Positions 26,117-34,840 of a DNA stretch of 64,000 nucleotides are shown piece after piece. The notes under the pieces were generated by a model, which did not search any database, was not told the DNA's origin, and saw only the letters and a list, made by a program, of their open reading frames with translations. Origin of the DNA: DASXHY01 sp036272195 (GTDB lineage Bacteria; Verrucomicrobiota; Verrucomicrobiia; Limisphaerales; DASXHY01); contig DATAZE010000010.1 in NCBI GenBank assembly GCA_036272195.1, forward strand, positions 1 to 64,000, given 5' to 3'. Made by a program: the position numbers and the translations under genes. How positions within the stretch are numbered: position 1 is the first letter of the stretch; the number at the start of each line of letters is the position of its first letter.

Positions 26117-26808
26117 GCGACATTGAAAAAAACATCGCGCTGGTGATTGACGATGAGCCGCAAATTCGCCGGCTGCTTCGCGTCACGCTCGAAGCCAACG
26201 GTTACCAGGTAGTGGACGCGGCGACCGGCCAGGAAGGCCTAGTGCAAGCCGCGCAATGCCGTCCCAATATCATCGTGCTCGACCTCGGTTTGCCGGACAT
26301 GGACGGCGTTTCGGTGCTCAAACGATTGCGGGAATGGAGCCGCGTTCCCATCATCATTTTGAGCGTGCAGGATCGCGATGCCGAAAAAGCCGCGGCGCTG
26401 GACGCGGGCGCGGATGATTACGTGACCAAACCTTTCGGCTCGGCCGAACTGCTGGCGCGGTTGCGCGTTGCCCTGCGGCATTCGGAGAAACAATCCGAAC
26501 CGCCGGTTTTTCAAAGCGGACAATTGGTGGTGGACCTCGCCGACCGCCGCGTCACGGTGGCGGGCAAGGAAGTTTCGTTCACCGCGACTGAATATAATCT
26601 ACTGCGCCTGCTCGTGCGCCACGCGGGAAAAGTGCTGACGCACCGGTTTCTGCTTCGCGAAATCTGGGGGCCGAACGCGGAAAATCAAAATCACTACCTG
26701 CGCGTCTATGTGGCGCGGCTGCGGGAAAAACTGGAAGCGGACCCGGGCCGCCCTGCCCTTTTGCTGACCGAACCGGGAATCGGTTATCGCCTGGTCGAAA
26801 AGAGCTGA
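26113..26808 (+). CDS. kdpE: KdpE response regulator
   Basis: KdpE is an OmpR-type regulator that activates the kdp operon when phosphorylated by KdpD. In its 231 residues the receiver domain carries the acidic pair DDE (13-15) and the phospho-acceptor Asp57 in IIVLDLGLPDMDG. Lys is in DDYVTKPFGSAELL. The C-terminal winged-helix DNA-binding domain spans ~130-228 (FTATEYNLLRLLVRHAGKV, VYVARLREKLE). It ends the kdp locus, with 171 bases of non-coding sequence to the ferritin gene. Confidence 0.96.
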   Translation: MSDIEKNIALVIDDEPQIRRLLRVTLEANGYQVVDAATGQEGLVQAAQCRPNIIVLDLGLPDMDGVSVLKRLREWSRVPIIILSVQDRDAEKAAALDAGADDYVTKPFGSAELLARLRVALRHSEKQSEPPVFQSGQLVVDLADRRVTVAGKEVSFTATEYNLLRLLVRHAGKVLTHRFLLREIWGPNAENQNHYLRVYVARLREKLEADPGRPALLLTEPGIGYRLVEKS

Positions 26809-26979
26809 ACTGATCCTGGATGGAGCGCGGATTTCAGCTCGCGTTTACTCTCCCTTTCCCCCGGGGTAAAACCCCCGTAGCCGAAAACAGTTCCTCCGCC
26901 TAGATTACTCCGGACACTCACTATATATCAGCCTCAGTGGACGGCCCAACCAAGCCTCCGCTGATTTCCAAAAATCCTT

Positions 26980-27480
26980 ATGAGCAAAAACAATGGCGGA
27001 GAATCGAACATCACGCGCGAACAAATGATTGAGCTGTTGAACGAGGACCTCGCCGGTGAATACCAGGCCATCATTGCATATGTCGTTTACAGCCAGGTCC
27101 TGAAAGGGGCCGCTTACACTGACATTGCGCGCGAATTGGAAAAACACGCGGCCGAAGAACTGTCGCATGCCATCAAAATCGCCAAGCAAATCGACTACTT
27201 CGGTGGCATGCCGGTGGTGACGCCGAAACCGGTCAAGACTTCCCACGACGCGGTCGAGATGCTGCGCGCTGATTTGAAAAATGAGCGGGAAACCGTGGGC
27301 CGTTATCGCGAACGCATTCGCCAGGCCGAAGCAATGGGCGAATTTGCGCTGAGCGAGACCCTACGCGCAATCATCGTGCAGGAACAGGAACACGAAATCG
27401 ATTTGAGCACGGCGTTAAACATCGAGGTACCGCCCGCCATTGAACCGAAGAGCAAACGGGCGGTTACGGCGAAGCGTTGA
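26980..27480 (+). CDS. Ferritin-like/bacterioferritin-type protein
   Basis: The 166-residue four-helix-bundle protein has iron-binding residues. Helix A carries DLAGEYQAIIAY, helix B has EKHAAEELSHAIKIAKQ with the ExxH pair, helix C carries ERETVGRYRERI, and helix D QEQEHEIDLSTAL. This is the diiron site of bacterioferritin-like proteins, so iron oxidation and storage or stress protection is likely. A Met heme-ligand position cannot be assigned. The C-terminal 20 residues are basic and probably disordered. It stands alone between kdpE and the convergent P-domain gene. Confidence 0.85.
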   Translation: MSKNNGGESNITREQMIELLNEDLAGEYQAIIAYVVYSQVLKGAAYTDIARELEKHAAEELSHAIKIAKQIDYFGGMPVVTPKPVKTSHDAVEMLRADLKNERETVGRYRERIRQAEAMGEFALSETLRAIIVQEQEHEIDLSTALNIEVPPAIEPKSKRAVTAKR

Positions 27481-27522
27481 AACAGGCCGAGTGGTATCGA
27501 AATTAGTTCTACCTGTTTCCTA

Positions 27523-27553
27523 CTAGTGCACGGGCACTCGCCCGTGCCACTAG
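27523..27553. repeat. Palindromic element CTAGTG...CACTAG between convergent genes
   Basis: An almost perfect hairpin CTAGTGCACGGGC / GCCCGTGCCACTAG with an ACTC loop, related to the CACGGG...CCCGTG core of the element at 5213. It lies between two convergent genes, so it may double as a bidirectional terminator. Confidence 0.7.
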
Positions 27554-27629
27554 CGCCTGCATAATCACCCTTAGAACGGGCTTTTTCGGCCCGGCTAAAA
27601 GACGAAACCATCCAGCAGCGACAATTTCC

Positions 27630-30600
27630 TCACGGCCCAACGCGCATTCGATAGAAGCGCACGTCAGGAGTCGGTAGTGTGCTGTCGGTGTATTGGATTG
27701 TGCCGGTGGAATCGACCGTCAGTGTCCCATCCGCAAAATCCGTCCACGGCCCGATCACGTTTGTCGCCCATTGCACCACATATTTGTGATAGGGGATGCC
27801 TGCGAACTGGACGGTGCGATCGGTTGAAGTTGCAGTGATTGAAATCACGTTAAACGGCGGTGAGTTGCTCGTGACAATGCTCGCGTTGACAGTTCCTGGC
27901 GCACTACCGCAGCCGTCGCTCAAGGTGTAAGTGAATTGATCGGCTCCAATATATCCAGCCGGAGGACTGTACATGATGGAGGCACCTCCGAGGGTCACGG
28001 CCCCGCCGTGCACGCTGGTGGCACTAACGCCAACAATATTCAACGAGCCGCCCTTGGAAGTCGTGTCGTTCGCCAATAAGGTCGACAGCGGGACGTCCAC
28101 CGGAGTGTTTTCCGCCGCGCCGATTGTGTCGCTGCCCGCCACTGGCGGTTCCGTATTCACTACTATCACGGTGAAACTGCAACTATTCGTCCCGACGGAA
28201 TTGGTGGCGGTGGAGACGACCACGTTGGTCCCGACGGGGAATACGTAAGGCGAGGTAATGACGGTTGCGCCGAGCTTGGAAATGACAACCGAGGCTGGCT
28301 CGCCACCAAACGTTTCGCTGAATGCCACCGGCGCGGAAGAACATTGGCCGGGAGCGTTGCTCACCGTGATGTCCGCCGGGCAGGAAATCATCGGCGTTGA
28401 TTGAAGCGCAATGGACCACCCGCTGGAAATTGCGGTTGAAGTCGAGCGAGTCACATCGTCCATCACGTAGAGACTCCAATAACCATTTGGATTCGTTCCG
28501 CCGAAGGCACTGGTGAGCGTGCCGGTGCCGAAAGGCGCAGGCTGTATATAAGGCGGAGCGGGCGCGGGCGATGGGAAATTGGCCGCCGTCACGTTCTGGC
28601 TGGTTGGTTTGAATGTGCCACTCGCAAGTGGTCCATTGTCCGGAATGGCACTCGCGGCATCATCGCTGAACACCAGGGTGACGCTGCTGGCGGGCGTCGC
28701 CGTGCCGCCGGAATCGGATATCAGCACAAAACTCTGGCCTTGAGGTCCGACCAGGAGCAGTTCCAGATCGTCCGGATCCGGCATGGCGAGATTGCTGATG
28801 GTGACTGAAATTTTCGTGAGACTTGCGCCGGCATTGGTCACCATGATACGTGACGGATAAACATCCGCAGTGAGCGCTCCGGTTTGTTGAACCACGATTT
28901 GCCCCGAATTACGGAATACATTCCCGATAATTTCCGTGACGCGATCCACACGCTGCGTGACGTCGCCTAAACTCGTGTTGAATTGTCCGGGCGCTCCGTT
29001 ATACGAGGCGGCCATGGTATGAGAACCTTCCGTCAGGGCCGTCGTGGAAAAACTGGCCTGTCCGGAGCCGTTCAGAGTAACCGGTCCGGCGAGCACGGCG
29101 GTTCCCTCTCGGAACGTGACCGTGCCGGTGGTTACGGCCGAGTGGTTCGCGGAATTTTCGACCGTCGCCGTAAACGTGACGTTGCTGCCGAGCAATGATG
29201 GGTTGGCCGATGAACTGGCCGTCGTGGCCGTCGGCTGGTCGCTGGTGGTGTTGAAGGTCAGACCCCAGCCGCCGGAAATGGTACCGCCGCCACCAGCCAC
29301 GTCATCTTGCACATAAAGAGACCACGTCCCATTCGGAGCCAGGCCGTTGAAAATATTGGCGAAGGTCGAGCCGCCTTCCGGAGACGCATAATTATAAGGA
29401 CCGGCGGGCGCCGGGGATGGGAATGCGGAGGTGCCGTAACCCGAAGGAAGGAAAGTTCCCGAGCCCGGCGCTGTCGAATCCGGCACGGCGGAACCGGCGC
29501 TGTCATCGAGAACCAACGTTATGTTGTTCACTCCGGCGGCAACTCCGCCTGCATCGTTCAATGGAATGAAATGGGCACCGTTTGGTGCCACGAGCAACAC
29601 TTCCAGATCGTCCAACCGATCAATTGTGATATTGGAAAGAGTCAGGCTGACTTTGGAAATTGTGCCGGCAAGTCCTGAGACATTGATATGTGAGGGAAAA
29701 ACGGTGGCGGTGCCGGGCGCGACTGAAAGCAGGGTGATCCCGGAGAGATTGCGGAATGTGTTTCCATTTTGAATCGTCGTAGCATCCACACGCTGGGAAA
29801 GATTGGTTGTGCTCGCAATGAAACCGCTGGCGGCATTGTAGTCCGCCGTAATGGTATGGTCGCCTTCTGTCAGTGCGCTCGTGTTGAACGACGCCTGCCC
29901 GCTTCCGTTCACGGGCACGCTTCCAGCCAGAGTTGTCGCGCCTTCATGGAATGTAACCGTTCCGCTGGTTACCGCCGAATTGTCAGATTGTTTGCGCGCC
30001 GTCGCGGTAAACGTCACGGACTGGTTGGTGATTGAGGGATTGATTGAACTGACGAGTGTCGTCGTGGTTGCCTGCGCGGAAGCCGTAACATCAACCTCAA
30101 GAGTCCAACTGGTAACATTGGCACCTCCATCATCGCTCGAGACGTCATCCACGATATAAAGGCTCCACGTTCCGTTGGGATTGGCCGTGCCACCAAAAAC
30201 CGAAGTCAGCGTGGCCGTTCCGCGCGGCTGGGCCGCCTGATAAGGCGAGGCGGGGGCGGGCGAAGGAAATTCAGTTTGAATATTATTCTGAGCGTCCACA
30301 CAGGTGGGCTTGAACGTGCCGGCGGTCAACGGGCCCGCATCTGGAATTATAGCCACAGCCGCATCGTCAAAGACGACGTTGATTGGCGAAACCGACCCAC
30401 TCACACCGCCCGCGTCCGCCATGATTACCAGCTTTGCGCCGGACGGGGACACCAGCAGAATTTCGATGTCATCCGGGCGTGGGTGAGTCAGCCCGTTGAG
30501 CTTTACCCGTACTGCGGTAACCGGGCCGGCAGTGGGCATGCCGCTCGCAGTAACGCTCCAGGGATAAGGCGACGATCTCCGATCGCTACTGGCCCCCGCA

Positions 30601-30755
30601 AACGTGCTTGAGCCGCTGCTGGTGAAGGAAAAGGTGGTAGCGCGCGCGCACGGAACGCCGATGGCCAAACTCGACAATGCCAAAAGAACCCCGAAGAAAG
30701 CCCGGGAGCGGATCTGGCGTTCCCCGCCGTTTTTGAAGAATCCCATTCTATTCAT
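27630..30755 (-). CDS. Large secreted protein with three P-domain units, Ig-like, HYR and cadherin-like domains
   Basis: This is a 1041-residue exported protein. A signal peptide (FFGVLLALSSLAIGVPCARA) ends near 40. Domains in order: three P-domain-like (proprotein convertase) jelly-roll units at ~45-230, ~330-510 and ~610-790, each with an LEVLLVAPNGA-like strand and PNGTWSLY(I/V)(V/Q)DDV. Two bacterial Ig-like (Big_3) domains at ~232-325 and ~512-605 separate them. An HYR domain (CPADITVSNAPGQCS) lies near 795 and a cadherin-like tandem domain near 873-965. The C-terminal ~70 residues (VVQWATNVIGPWTDF to RFYRMRVGP) form a Verrucomicrobia-type end module. No protease domain is visible, so it is likely a surface or adhesive protein. 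Confidence 0.85.
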   Translation of the reverse strand: MNRMGFFKNGGERQIRSRAFFGVLLALSSLAIGVPCARATTFSFTSSGSSTFAGASSDRRSSPYPWSVTASGMPTAGPVTAVRVKLNGLTHPRPDDIEILLVSPSGAKLVIMADAGGVSGSVSPINVVFDDAAVAIIPDAGPLTAGTFKPTCVDAQNNIQTEFPSPAPASPYQAAQPRGTATLTSVFGGTANPNGTWSLYIVDDVSSDDGGANVTSWTLEVDVTASAQATTTTLVSSINPSITNQSVTFTATARKQSDNSAVTSGTVTFHEGATTLAGSVPVNGSGQASFNTSALTEGDHTITADYNAASGFIASTTNLSQRVDATTIQNGNTFRNLSGITLLSVAPGTATVFPSHINVSGLAGTISKVSLTLSNITIDRLDDLEVLLVAPNGAHFIPLNDAGGVAAGVNNITLVLDDSAGSAVPDSTAPGSGTFLPSGYGTSAFPSPAPAGPYNYASPEGGSTFANIFNGLAPNGTWSLYVQDDVAGGGGTISGGWGLTFNTTSDQPTATTASSSANPSLLGSNVTFTATVENSANHSAVTTGTVTFREGTAVLAGPVTLNGSGQASFSTTALTEGSHTMAASYNGAPGQFNTSLGDVTQRVDRVTEIIGNVFRNSGQIVVQQTGALTADVYPSRIMVTNAGASLTKISVTISNLAMPDPDDLELLLVGPQGQSFVLISDSGGTATPASSVTLVFSDDAASAIPDNGPLASGTFKPTSQNVTAANFPSPAPAPPYIQPAPFGTGTLTSAFGGTNPNGYWSLYVMDDVTRSTSTAISSGWSIALQSTPMISCPADITVSNAPGQCSSAPVAFSETFGGEPASVVISKLGATVITSPYVFPVGTNVVVSTATNSVGTNSCSFTVIVVNTEPPVAGSDTIGAAENTPVDVPLSTLLANDTTSKGGSLNIVGVSATSVHGGAVTLGGASIMYSPPAGYIGADQFTYTLSDGCGSAPGTVNASIVTSNSPPFNVISITATSTDRTVQFAGIPYHKYVVQWATNVIGPWTDFADGTLTVDSTGTIQYTDSTLPTPDVRFYRMRVGP

Positions 30756-30846
30756 AATAAAAGTACATTGTCCGCCGAACCCATCGGCGAAATTTCCGTG
30801 GCCAAGCGATACGAATAACCCTTCCTACAGACTCACGTGCCGGCGA

Positions 30847-31401
30847 TTAATTTCTCGAAGGGAAAATCCCGAACAACGCGATAATAAAAGTAACGGCCAG
30901 ATACGGCTGTTGGTTGGGATGCGGCGTGCTGCCGCCTGCGAGGCCCATTGTGGCGTTCACGCCGCCAAGATTCGAATTGCCGCCTGCCGGAGGCGTATAA
31001 GCGTTCACTGCTCCACCGGTCGCGGAATTCGGTATGGCCAGGACGTTGCCCGTTGGAATGCCCACGGACGCGTCGTCGGGATTGCATTGCACGTTTACCT
31101 GGAGCGTGTGGACGTGCTGGGGCATCTGAGTCACATTGAGCGACACATTCTCGACGCCTCCTATCTCACCGAGGATGTAGTTGTTCAAGCCAGTTCCCTG
31201 GCCCCAATGGATGGGCACCCGCCCGCGCATATCGGGAAGAGCGAATGTTGTTTGCCCGTTGCCGCCGTAGGTGGTTCCCAGAATCGAAAATAAAGCCTGG
31301 TTTTGCGAGATAGCCATGGTCTGGCCGTTGCAAAGCGCATAATTTCTAGGGGCGAAATTGCCTCCGAACATTTTGATTTCCCCGACAAATGGTTCTGACA
31401 T
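30847..31401 (-). CDS. Phage tail-collar (MdpB-like) domain protein
   Basis: This 184-residue protein belongs to the microcystin-dependent-protein/tail-collar group. It starts MSEPFVGEIKMFGGNFAPRN and carries CNGQTMAISQNQALFSILGT and LPDMRGRVPIHWGQGTG, all typical. A region of FIIALFGIFPSRN ends it. The gene has an AAAGG ribosome-binding site 8-9 bases before ATG 31401, one of few clear ones in the window. No capsid, terminase or other tail gene is nearby, so it is not an ordinary prophage. It lies directly downstream of a DUF6916 gene, a likely partner. Confidence 0.88.
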   Translation of the reverse strand: MSEPFVGEIKMFGGNFAPRNYALCNGQTMAISQNQALFSILGTTYGGNGQTTFALPDMRGRVPIHWGQGTGLNNYILGEIGGVENVSLNVTQMPQHVHTLQVNVQCNPDDASVGIPTGNVLAIPNSATGGAVNAYTPPAGGNSNLGGVNATMGLAGGSTPHPNQQPYLAVTFIIALFGIFPSRN

Positions 31402-31466
31402 GGAATTGCCTTTCTGTTCTGGTTTTATTTTATAATCACGGAATCGGATCGCTGCTCGTATCAAAC

Positions 31467-31892
31467 TTATGCGGCGCGGGAACGGTTGAAAATAGCTTGA
31501 TAGTATCGTCGGCTTGCATCCCGCGAGATGACCGGAACAATCAGCATGGATAAGCGGCCGAGCTTCGAATGTTCCAACGCATAAATGTCCTGCGCCAGGG
31601 TAGTGTCCGCTGACCCGCGGAATATAAGTGAAAACGTCTCATACCTGTTTGGCCGAATGACCTTCTGCGTGGGCTTTAATTCATCTACTGAAATAAGTTC
31701 CAATGGAATTCCCTGCTGCGCCGAACCTGCGACGAGAAATCTCGTCCCCACTAGTCCGCGGAACGCAGTAAAATCGATCTTGTCGAGCGAGACTGCGCCG
31801 GTGGCAAACGTGATGGCTGAAAGTTTGCCCGGCAGCATCCCTGCCAACGTTAACACGAAACAATCAGTGATGAATTTTCGGCGGTTCTTCAT
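31467..31892 (-). CDS. DUF6916-like protein with twin-arginine-type leader
   Basis: The 141-residue protein starts MKNRRKFITDCFVLTLAGML, which looks like a twin-arginine or Sec signal. The mature part (~35-141) contains FSLIFRGSADTTLAQ, EHSKLGRLSMLIVPV and YYQAIFNR, matching the second DUF6916 copy at 32797. ATG 31892 is preferred over 32048 because the leader starts there. It lies 65 bases upstream of the tail-collar gene on the same strand, so they are probably co-transcribed. Function unknown; the domain is often near tail-collar proteins. Confidence 0.7.
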   Translation of the reverse strand: MKNRRKFITDCFVLTLAGMLPGKLSAITFATGAVSLDKIDFTAFRGLVGTRFLVAGSAQQGIPLELISVDELKPTQKVIRPNRYETFSLIFRGSADTTLAQDIYALEHSKLGRLSMLIVPVISRDASRRYYQAIFNRSRAA

Positions 31893-32238
31893 GAAAATAG
31901 GGGGACATGGTAGAGCGACACTAGTGGCCGTAGAAGGGTGCGACGATGAGGCAGGCGAAAATCCTTTCGCCCGTGCCGAGAAGCATTCGGCTGTTCCATT
32001 ATTTCCCATTACCGTTCCCGTTATTTCCTTTGCTGCCCGCCTCCGCAAACATGCGCCGATAGATTCAGCGCGTTCAAGATGCCGGTGACCTTACTCCCCT
32101 AGCCGCATGATTGCAACTCATTTATTCAGAAAAGTTTCGGTTTGGTGTCGGAAATGTGACGCCAAGGAAAATTCTTGGTCGTGTACCAAATTCTCCCAGA
32201 TTGTCCGACGGCAGTGGGTCGGTTAGAATAATTGCGCG
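31893..32238. other. Intergenic gap with nothing recognised
   Basis: The 346 bases between the divergent DUF6916 and GNAT genes hold no gene-like frame, repeat or hairpin that I trust. They must contain promoters for both directions. Confidence 0.4.
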
Positions 32239-32793
32239 ATGATTTCCGAGACACCCCGAGTTCCCACTGAATCTCCCCTCCCCGTTTCACTTCGCTCGGA
32301 GCACCCGACGGATGAAGCGTTCCTGCTGGCGGTTTACGCCGGCACGCGCGAGGAGGAACTTGCACTCACGGGATGGGATGACACCACGCGCCGGCAGTTT
32401 ATTGAAATGCAGTTTAAGGCGATGCGCCAAGGTTACGCGGCGGCATTTCCGAACGCGGAATTTTCCGTAGTTCTTTTGGACAGTCACTCCGTCGGGCGTG
32501 TCGTAGTGAATCGCAGCGACAAAGAGATTCGGATTGTCGACATGGCGCTGCTGCCGGAACATCGCGGAAAAGGCATCGGGACTGATTTGATGCAAGTGTG
32601 GCGCGCGGAATCTGAGCAAAGCCGGAGGCCTTTGCGTTTACGCGTCGTGAAAGGAACCCGCCCGGTCAACTGGTACAAGCGCCTCGGATTCGTATCCATT
32701 GACGAAGAGGGTGTTCATGACCACCTGGAATTTGGCGGCGAAATATTTCAGCCCGGTCAATCTTCGCCGGACGCCGGGGAAAAAACGCCGTAG
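32239..32793 (+). CDS. GNAT-family N-acetyltransferase
   Basis: This 184-residue acetyltransferase has the acetyl-CoA pyrophosphate loop LLPEHRGKGIGTDLMQVW near 107 (R-G-K-G-I-G) and the closing VKGTRPVNWYKRLGFVS near 143. The C-terminal extension (EIFQPGQSSPDAGEKTP) is likely disordered. It acts on an unknown amine. It sits inside the accessory cluster between the two DUF6916 copies. Confidence 0.9.
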   Translation: MISETPRVPTESPLPVSLRSEHPTDEAFLLAVYAGTREEELALTGWDDTTRRQFIEMQFKAMRQGYAAAFPNAEFSVVLLDSHSVGRVVVNRSDKEIRIVDMALLPEHRGKGIGTDLMQVWRAESEQSRRPLRLRVVKGTRPVNWYKRLGFVSIDEEGVHDHLEFGGEIFQPGQSSPDAGEKTP

Positions 32794-32796
32794 TCC

Positions 32797-33126
32797 TCAG
32801 GCTTCCGGTTCGAGCCGGTTGAATACCGCCTGGTATTCGAATCGTCCCCCGCTTCGCCCGACCGGCACGATGAAAAGATCGAACTGGCCGATCCGATCAT
32901 GCTCGAAAGAATAAATTCCCTGCTCCAAGAACCGATCGCCCGGCCCCGAAAACAAAAGGGAAAACGATTTATGATCGTCTGCATCAGGGCGCGAATGGCG
33001 CGGTGGCAGCGCGCGCGTTAGTTGGATTTCGATAATGACAGAGTCATTCGCACGAGCGCGAAAGGCAGTATTTACCAGCGGCAAAAACGTTGCCAATGTG
33101 AGGTTGTCCAGGGAAACGTGATTCAT
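32797..33126 (-). CDS. Second DUF6916-like protein (no leader)
   Basis: This 109-residue protein is a paralogue of the one at 31467 without its leader. Shared blocks: FSLLFSGPGDRFLEQGIYSF, EHDRIGQFDLFIVPV and YQAVFNRLEP. The start ATG 33126 gives MNHVSLDNLTLATFLPLVN, matching the start of the mature domain of the paralogue (VSLDKIDFTAFRGLV). It ends 4 bases from the convergent GNAT stop and is divergent from the hydroxylase gene. Confidence 0.7.
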   Translation of the reverse strand: MNHVSLDNLTLATFLPLVNTAFRARANDSVIIEIQLTRALPPRHSRPDADDHKSFSLLFSGPGDRFLEQGIYSFEHDRIGQFDLFIVPVGRSGGRFEYQAVFNRLEPEA

Positions 33127-33265
33127 GGTCGCACTGCCGCACCGTAGGCGGCGGCCTTTGGATTGTAAAGTGCGGAGCAAGATATAATGGCAGAGCAAGG
33201 AAATCGGATTGCTTCAGTCCGGCGTTTTCGTAAACATCGGCTCGGGGCAAGTCCCTTGGGTTTTT

Positions 33266-33844
33266 ATGCGCGACACTTTGAAGCTTCCTTTGGTTTTTGA
33301 TCCGCCCAAGTTGCAGGCCGATCTCCGACAGATTCTCGACGGCGAATACCTTCCCCATTTCAACACTCGCTATTATGAGGGCGACTGGAGCGTCGTGCCG
33401 TTGCGTTCAGTTGGCGGCGTAGCAAACCAGATTTACCCTGACCCCACAAAGGGCAACGAATTTGCTGATACGCCGTTGTTGGAACGGTGCGCTTATATCA
33501 AGGACGCGCTCGCCGCATTTCAATGCCCGCTGCTGTCGGCCCGTTTCCTCCGGCTCGCCGTCGGATCCATCATTAAGGAGCATCGCGATTACAACCTGAG
33601 CGTGGAAGACGGAGAAGCACGGCTGCACATTCCTGTTATGACCAATCCTGAGGTTGAATTTTTTCTGAATGGGGAACGCGTGATAATGAACGAAGGCGAA
33701 TGCTGGTATCTCAATCTCAACTTGAAGCACCGAGTCGCCAATCGCGGAAAAACCGACCGCATTCACCTGGTGGTGGATTGCGTCGTGAACGATTGGTTCC
33801 GCAATTTGCTGTCAGGAGAGACCATCGGCACCACAGCCGCCTGA
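33266..33844 (+). CDS. Aspartyl/asparaginyl beta-hydroxylase-like protein
   Basis: This 192-residue protein has a cupin-type 2-oxoglutarate/iron dioxygenase fold of the AspH family. Metal and substrate residues are visible: KEHRDYNLSVEDGEARLHIP near 110 with a His followed by Asp, and NLNLKHRVANRGKTDRIHL near 160 with the second His and the Arg that would bind 2-oxoglutarate. It may hydroxylate Asp or Asn in a peptide or protein. ATG 33266 is preferred; a TTG-type start at 33209 would add 19 residues. Its last 33 bases overlap the end of the convergent sulfotransferase gene. Confidence 0.82.
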   Translation: MRDTLKLPLVFDPPKLQADLRQILDGEYLPHFNTRYYEGDWSVVPLRSVGGVANQIYPDPTKGNEFADTPLLERCAYIKDALAAFQCPLLSARFLRLAVGSIIKEHRDYNLSVEDGEARLHIPVMTNPEVEFFLNGERVIMNEGECWYLNLNLKHRVANRGKTDRIHLVVDCVVNDWFRNLLSGETIGTTAA

Positions 33845-34840
33845 GGCGCCATTTCGTGATTGTCCCTGCCGCAAGACTTCCAGGCTTTCGTACGGAACTT
33901 GCAACCACTGGCGCGCGAGTTGAGCCAGGCGGTCCCCGGCTTGTTCCCGTTTTTGCGCGCTGTCCGGCTCGAAGTTCAATGACGGATTCTTGGCGTGGAA
34001 CCGCGCGGCATTTTGCATTCGCTCAATATCATCGCCCTCGTGGTTGCCTCTAAAGATTTGGGGAAAGAGCGACCAAACTGCCTCCGGCAATTGAGTGTAA
34101 TTTATTAACACACCACCGTCGCTTCGCGCGTGAATACCCGCCGCTTCAAAAATTCCCGCCAGAATTCGAGCGCCGTATTCGTCCGAAGGCATCTCGCGTA
34201 GGCCCGAAGGATCGATGCCAAACGGACGTGGATCCAGAGTTCCCGGCACCATTTGCGAGCCAGGCTGTTGTTGATGCGACACTAGAATTTCCAGAGGTTC
34301 GCGATAAATAAAAATCCACGGCACATCCGGAAACGCCCGCCTCAGCAAGGGAAGATGCAACACATGCCAACTGTCAAACTTGATATAGCTGCGCACCGCG
34401 CGTCCCCGACTTCGCCCCAGGACTCCAATCAACCATCGCAACCATTGCACGCGTTGTTCGTCCGCGATCGCCTTGCCGTCCGCTGTCGACCGTAAAACAA
34501 AATCGATCGGCGGCGCTTCAGAAATCACAATGTTGGATTCCACCGCGGCGAGCATTTGCGAAACCAGCGTGGAACCGCACCGCGAAGCGTGGAAGATAAA
34601 TCCCGCCGGAGGTTCGACGCCTTTACCCATCTGCTCCAACACGTCCAACGACGTTTGATGACGGAACAAAAGGCTGAATGGACGGCGGAACGCACGGGCA
34701 ACGGTCTGGTCAAAAAACGGATCTGTGAATCGCAGATCGCCCAACCAGCACCAATCCACCATCGGCTCCGTTCCGGCCCAGTAAAGACGAATTGGGATCC
34801 AGTCCTCCAATTGCTCTGCCGTCGGGGTCGTCAAATCCAC
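33812..34840 (-). CDS. Sulfotransferase-family protein
   Basis: This 342-residue protein has a sulfotransferase P-loop fold. The 5'-phosphosulfate-binding loop appears as FHASRCGSTLVSQMLAAV near 83 and the 3'-phosphate-binding region as IYREPLEILVSHQQQ near 180. An N-terminal extension (~1-75, YWAGTEPMVDWCWLGDLRF) is not part of the classic domain. It probably transfers sulfate from PAPS to an unknown acceptor. Its start overlaps the end of the upstream Nif11 gene by 10 bases, coupling the two. It is convergent with the hydroxylase gene, which it overlaps by 33 bases. Confidence 0.8.
   Translation of the reverse strand: MDLTTPTAEQLEDWIPIRLYWAGTEPMVDWCWLGDLRFTDPFFDQTVARAFRRPFSLLFRHQTSLDVLEQMGKGVEPPAGFIFHASRCGSTLVSQMLAAVESNIVISEAPPIDFVLRSTADGKAIADEQRVQWLRWLIGVLGRSRGRAVRSYIKFDSWHVLHLPLLRRAFPDVPWIFIYREPLEILVSHQQQPGSQMVPGTLDPRPFGIDPSGLREMPSDEYGARILAGIFEAAGIHARSDGGVLINYTQLPEAVWSLFPQIFRGNHEGDDIERMQNAARFHAKNPSLNFEPDSAQKREQAGDRLAQLARQWLQVPYESLEVLRQGQSRNGASGGCGADGLS

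Noticed and set aside
30847..31401. Prophage call for the tail-collar protein
   Set aside because: No terminase, capsid, portal, integrase or attachment site nearby; the MdpB-like group is often chromosomal.
31893..32088. Extension of the DUF6916 gene upstream (start 32048)
   Set aside because: The leader starts at 31892 and the extra residues are low-complexity with no family match.
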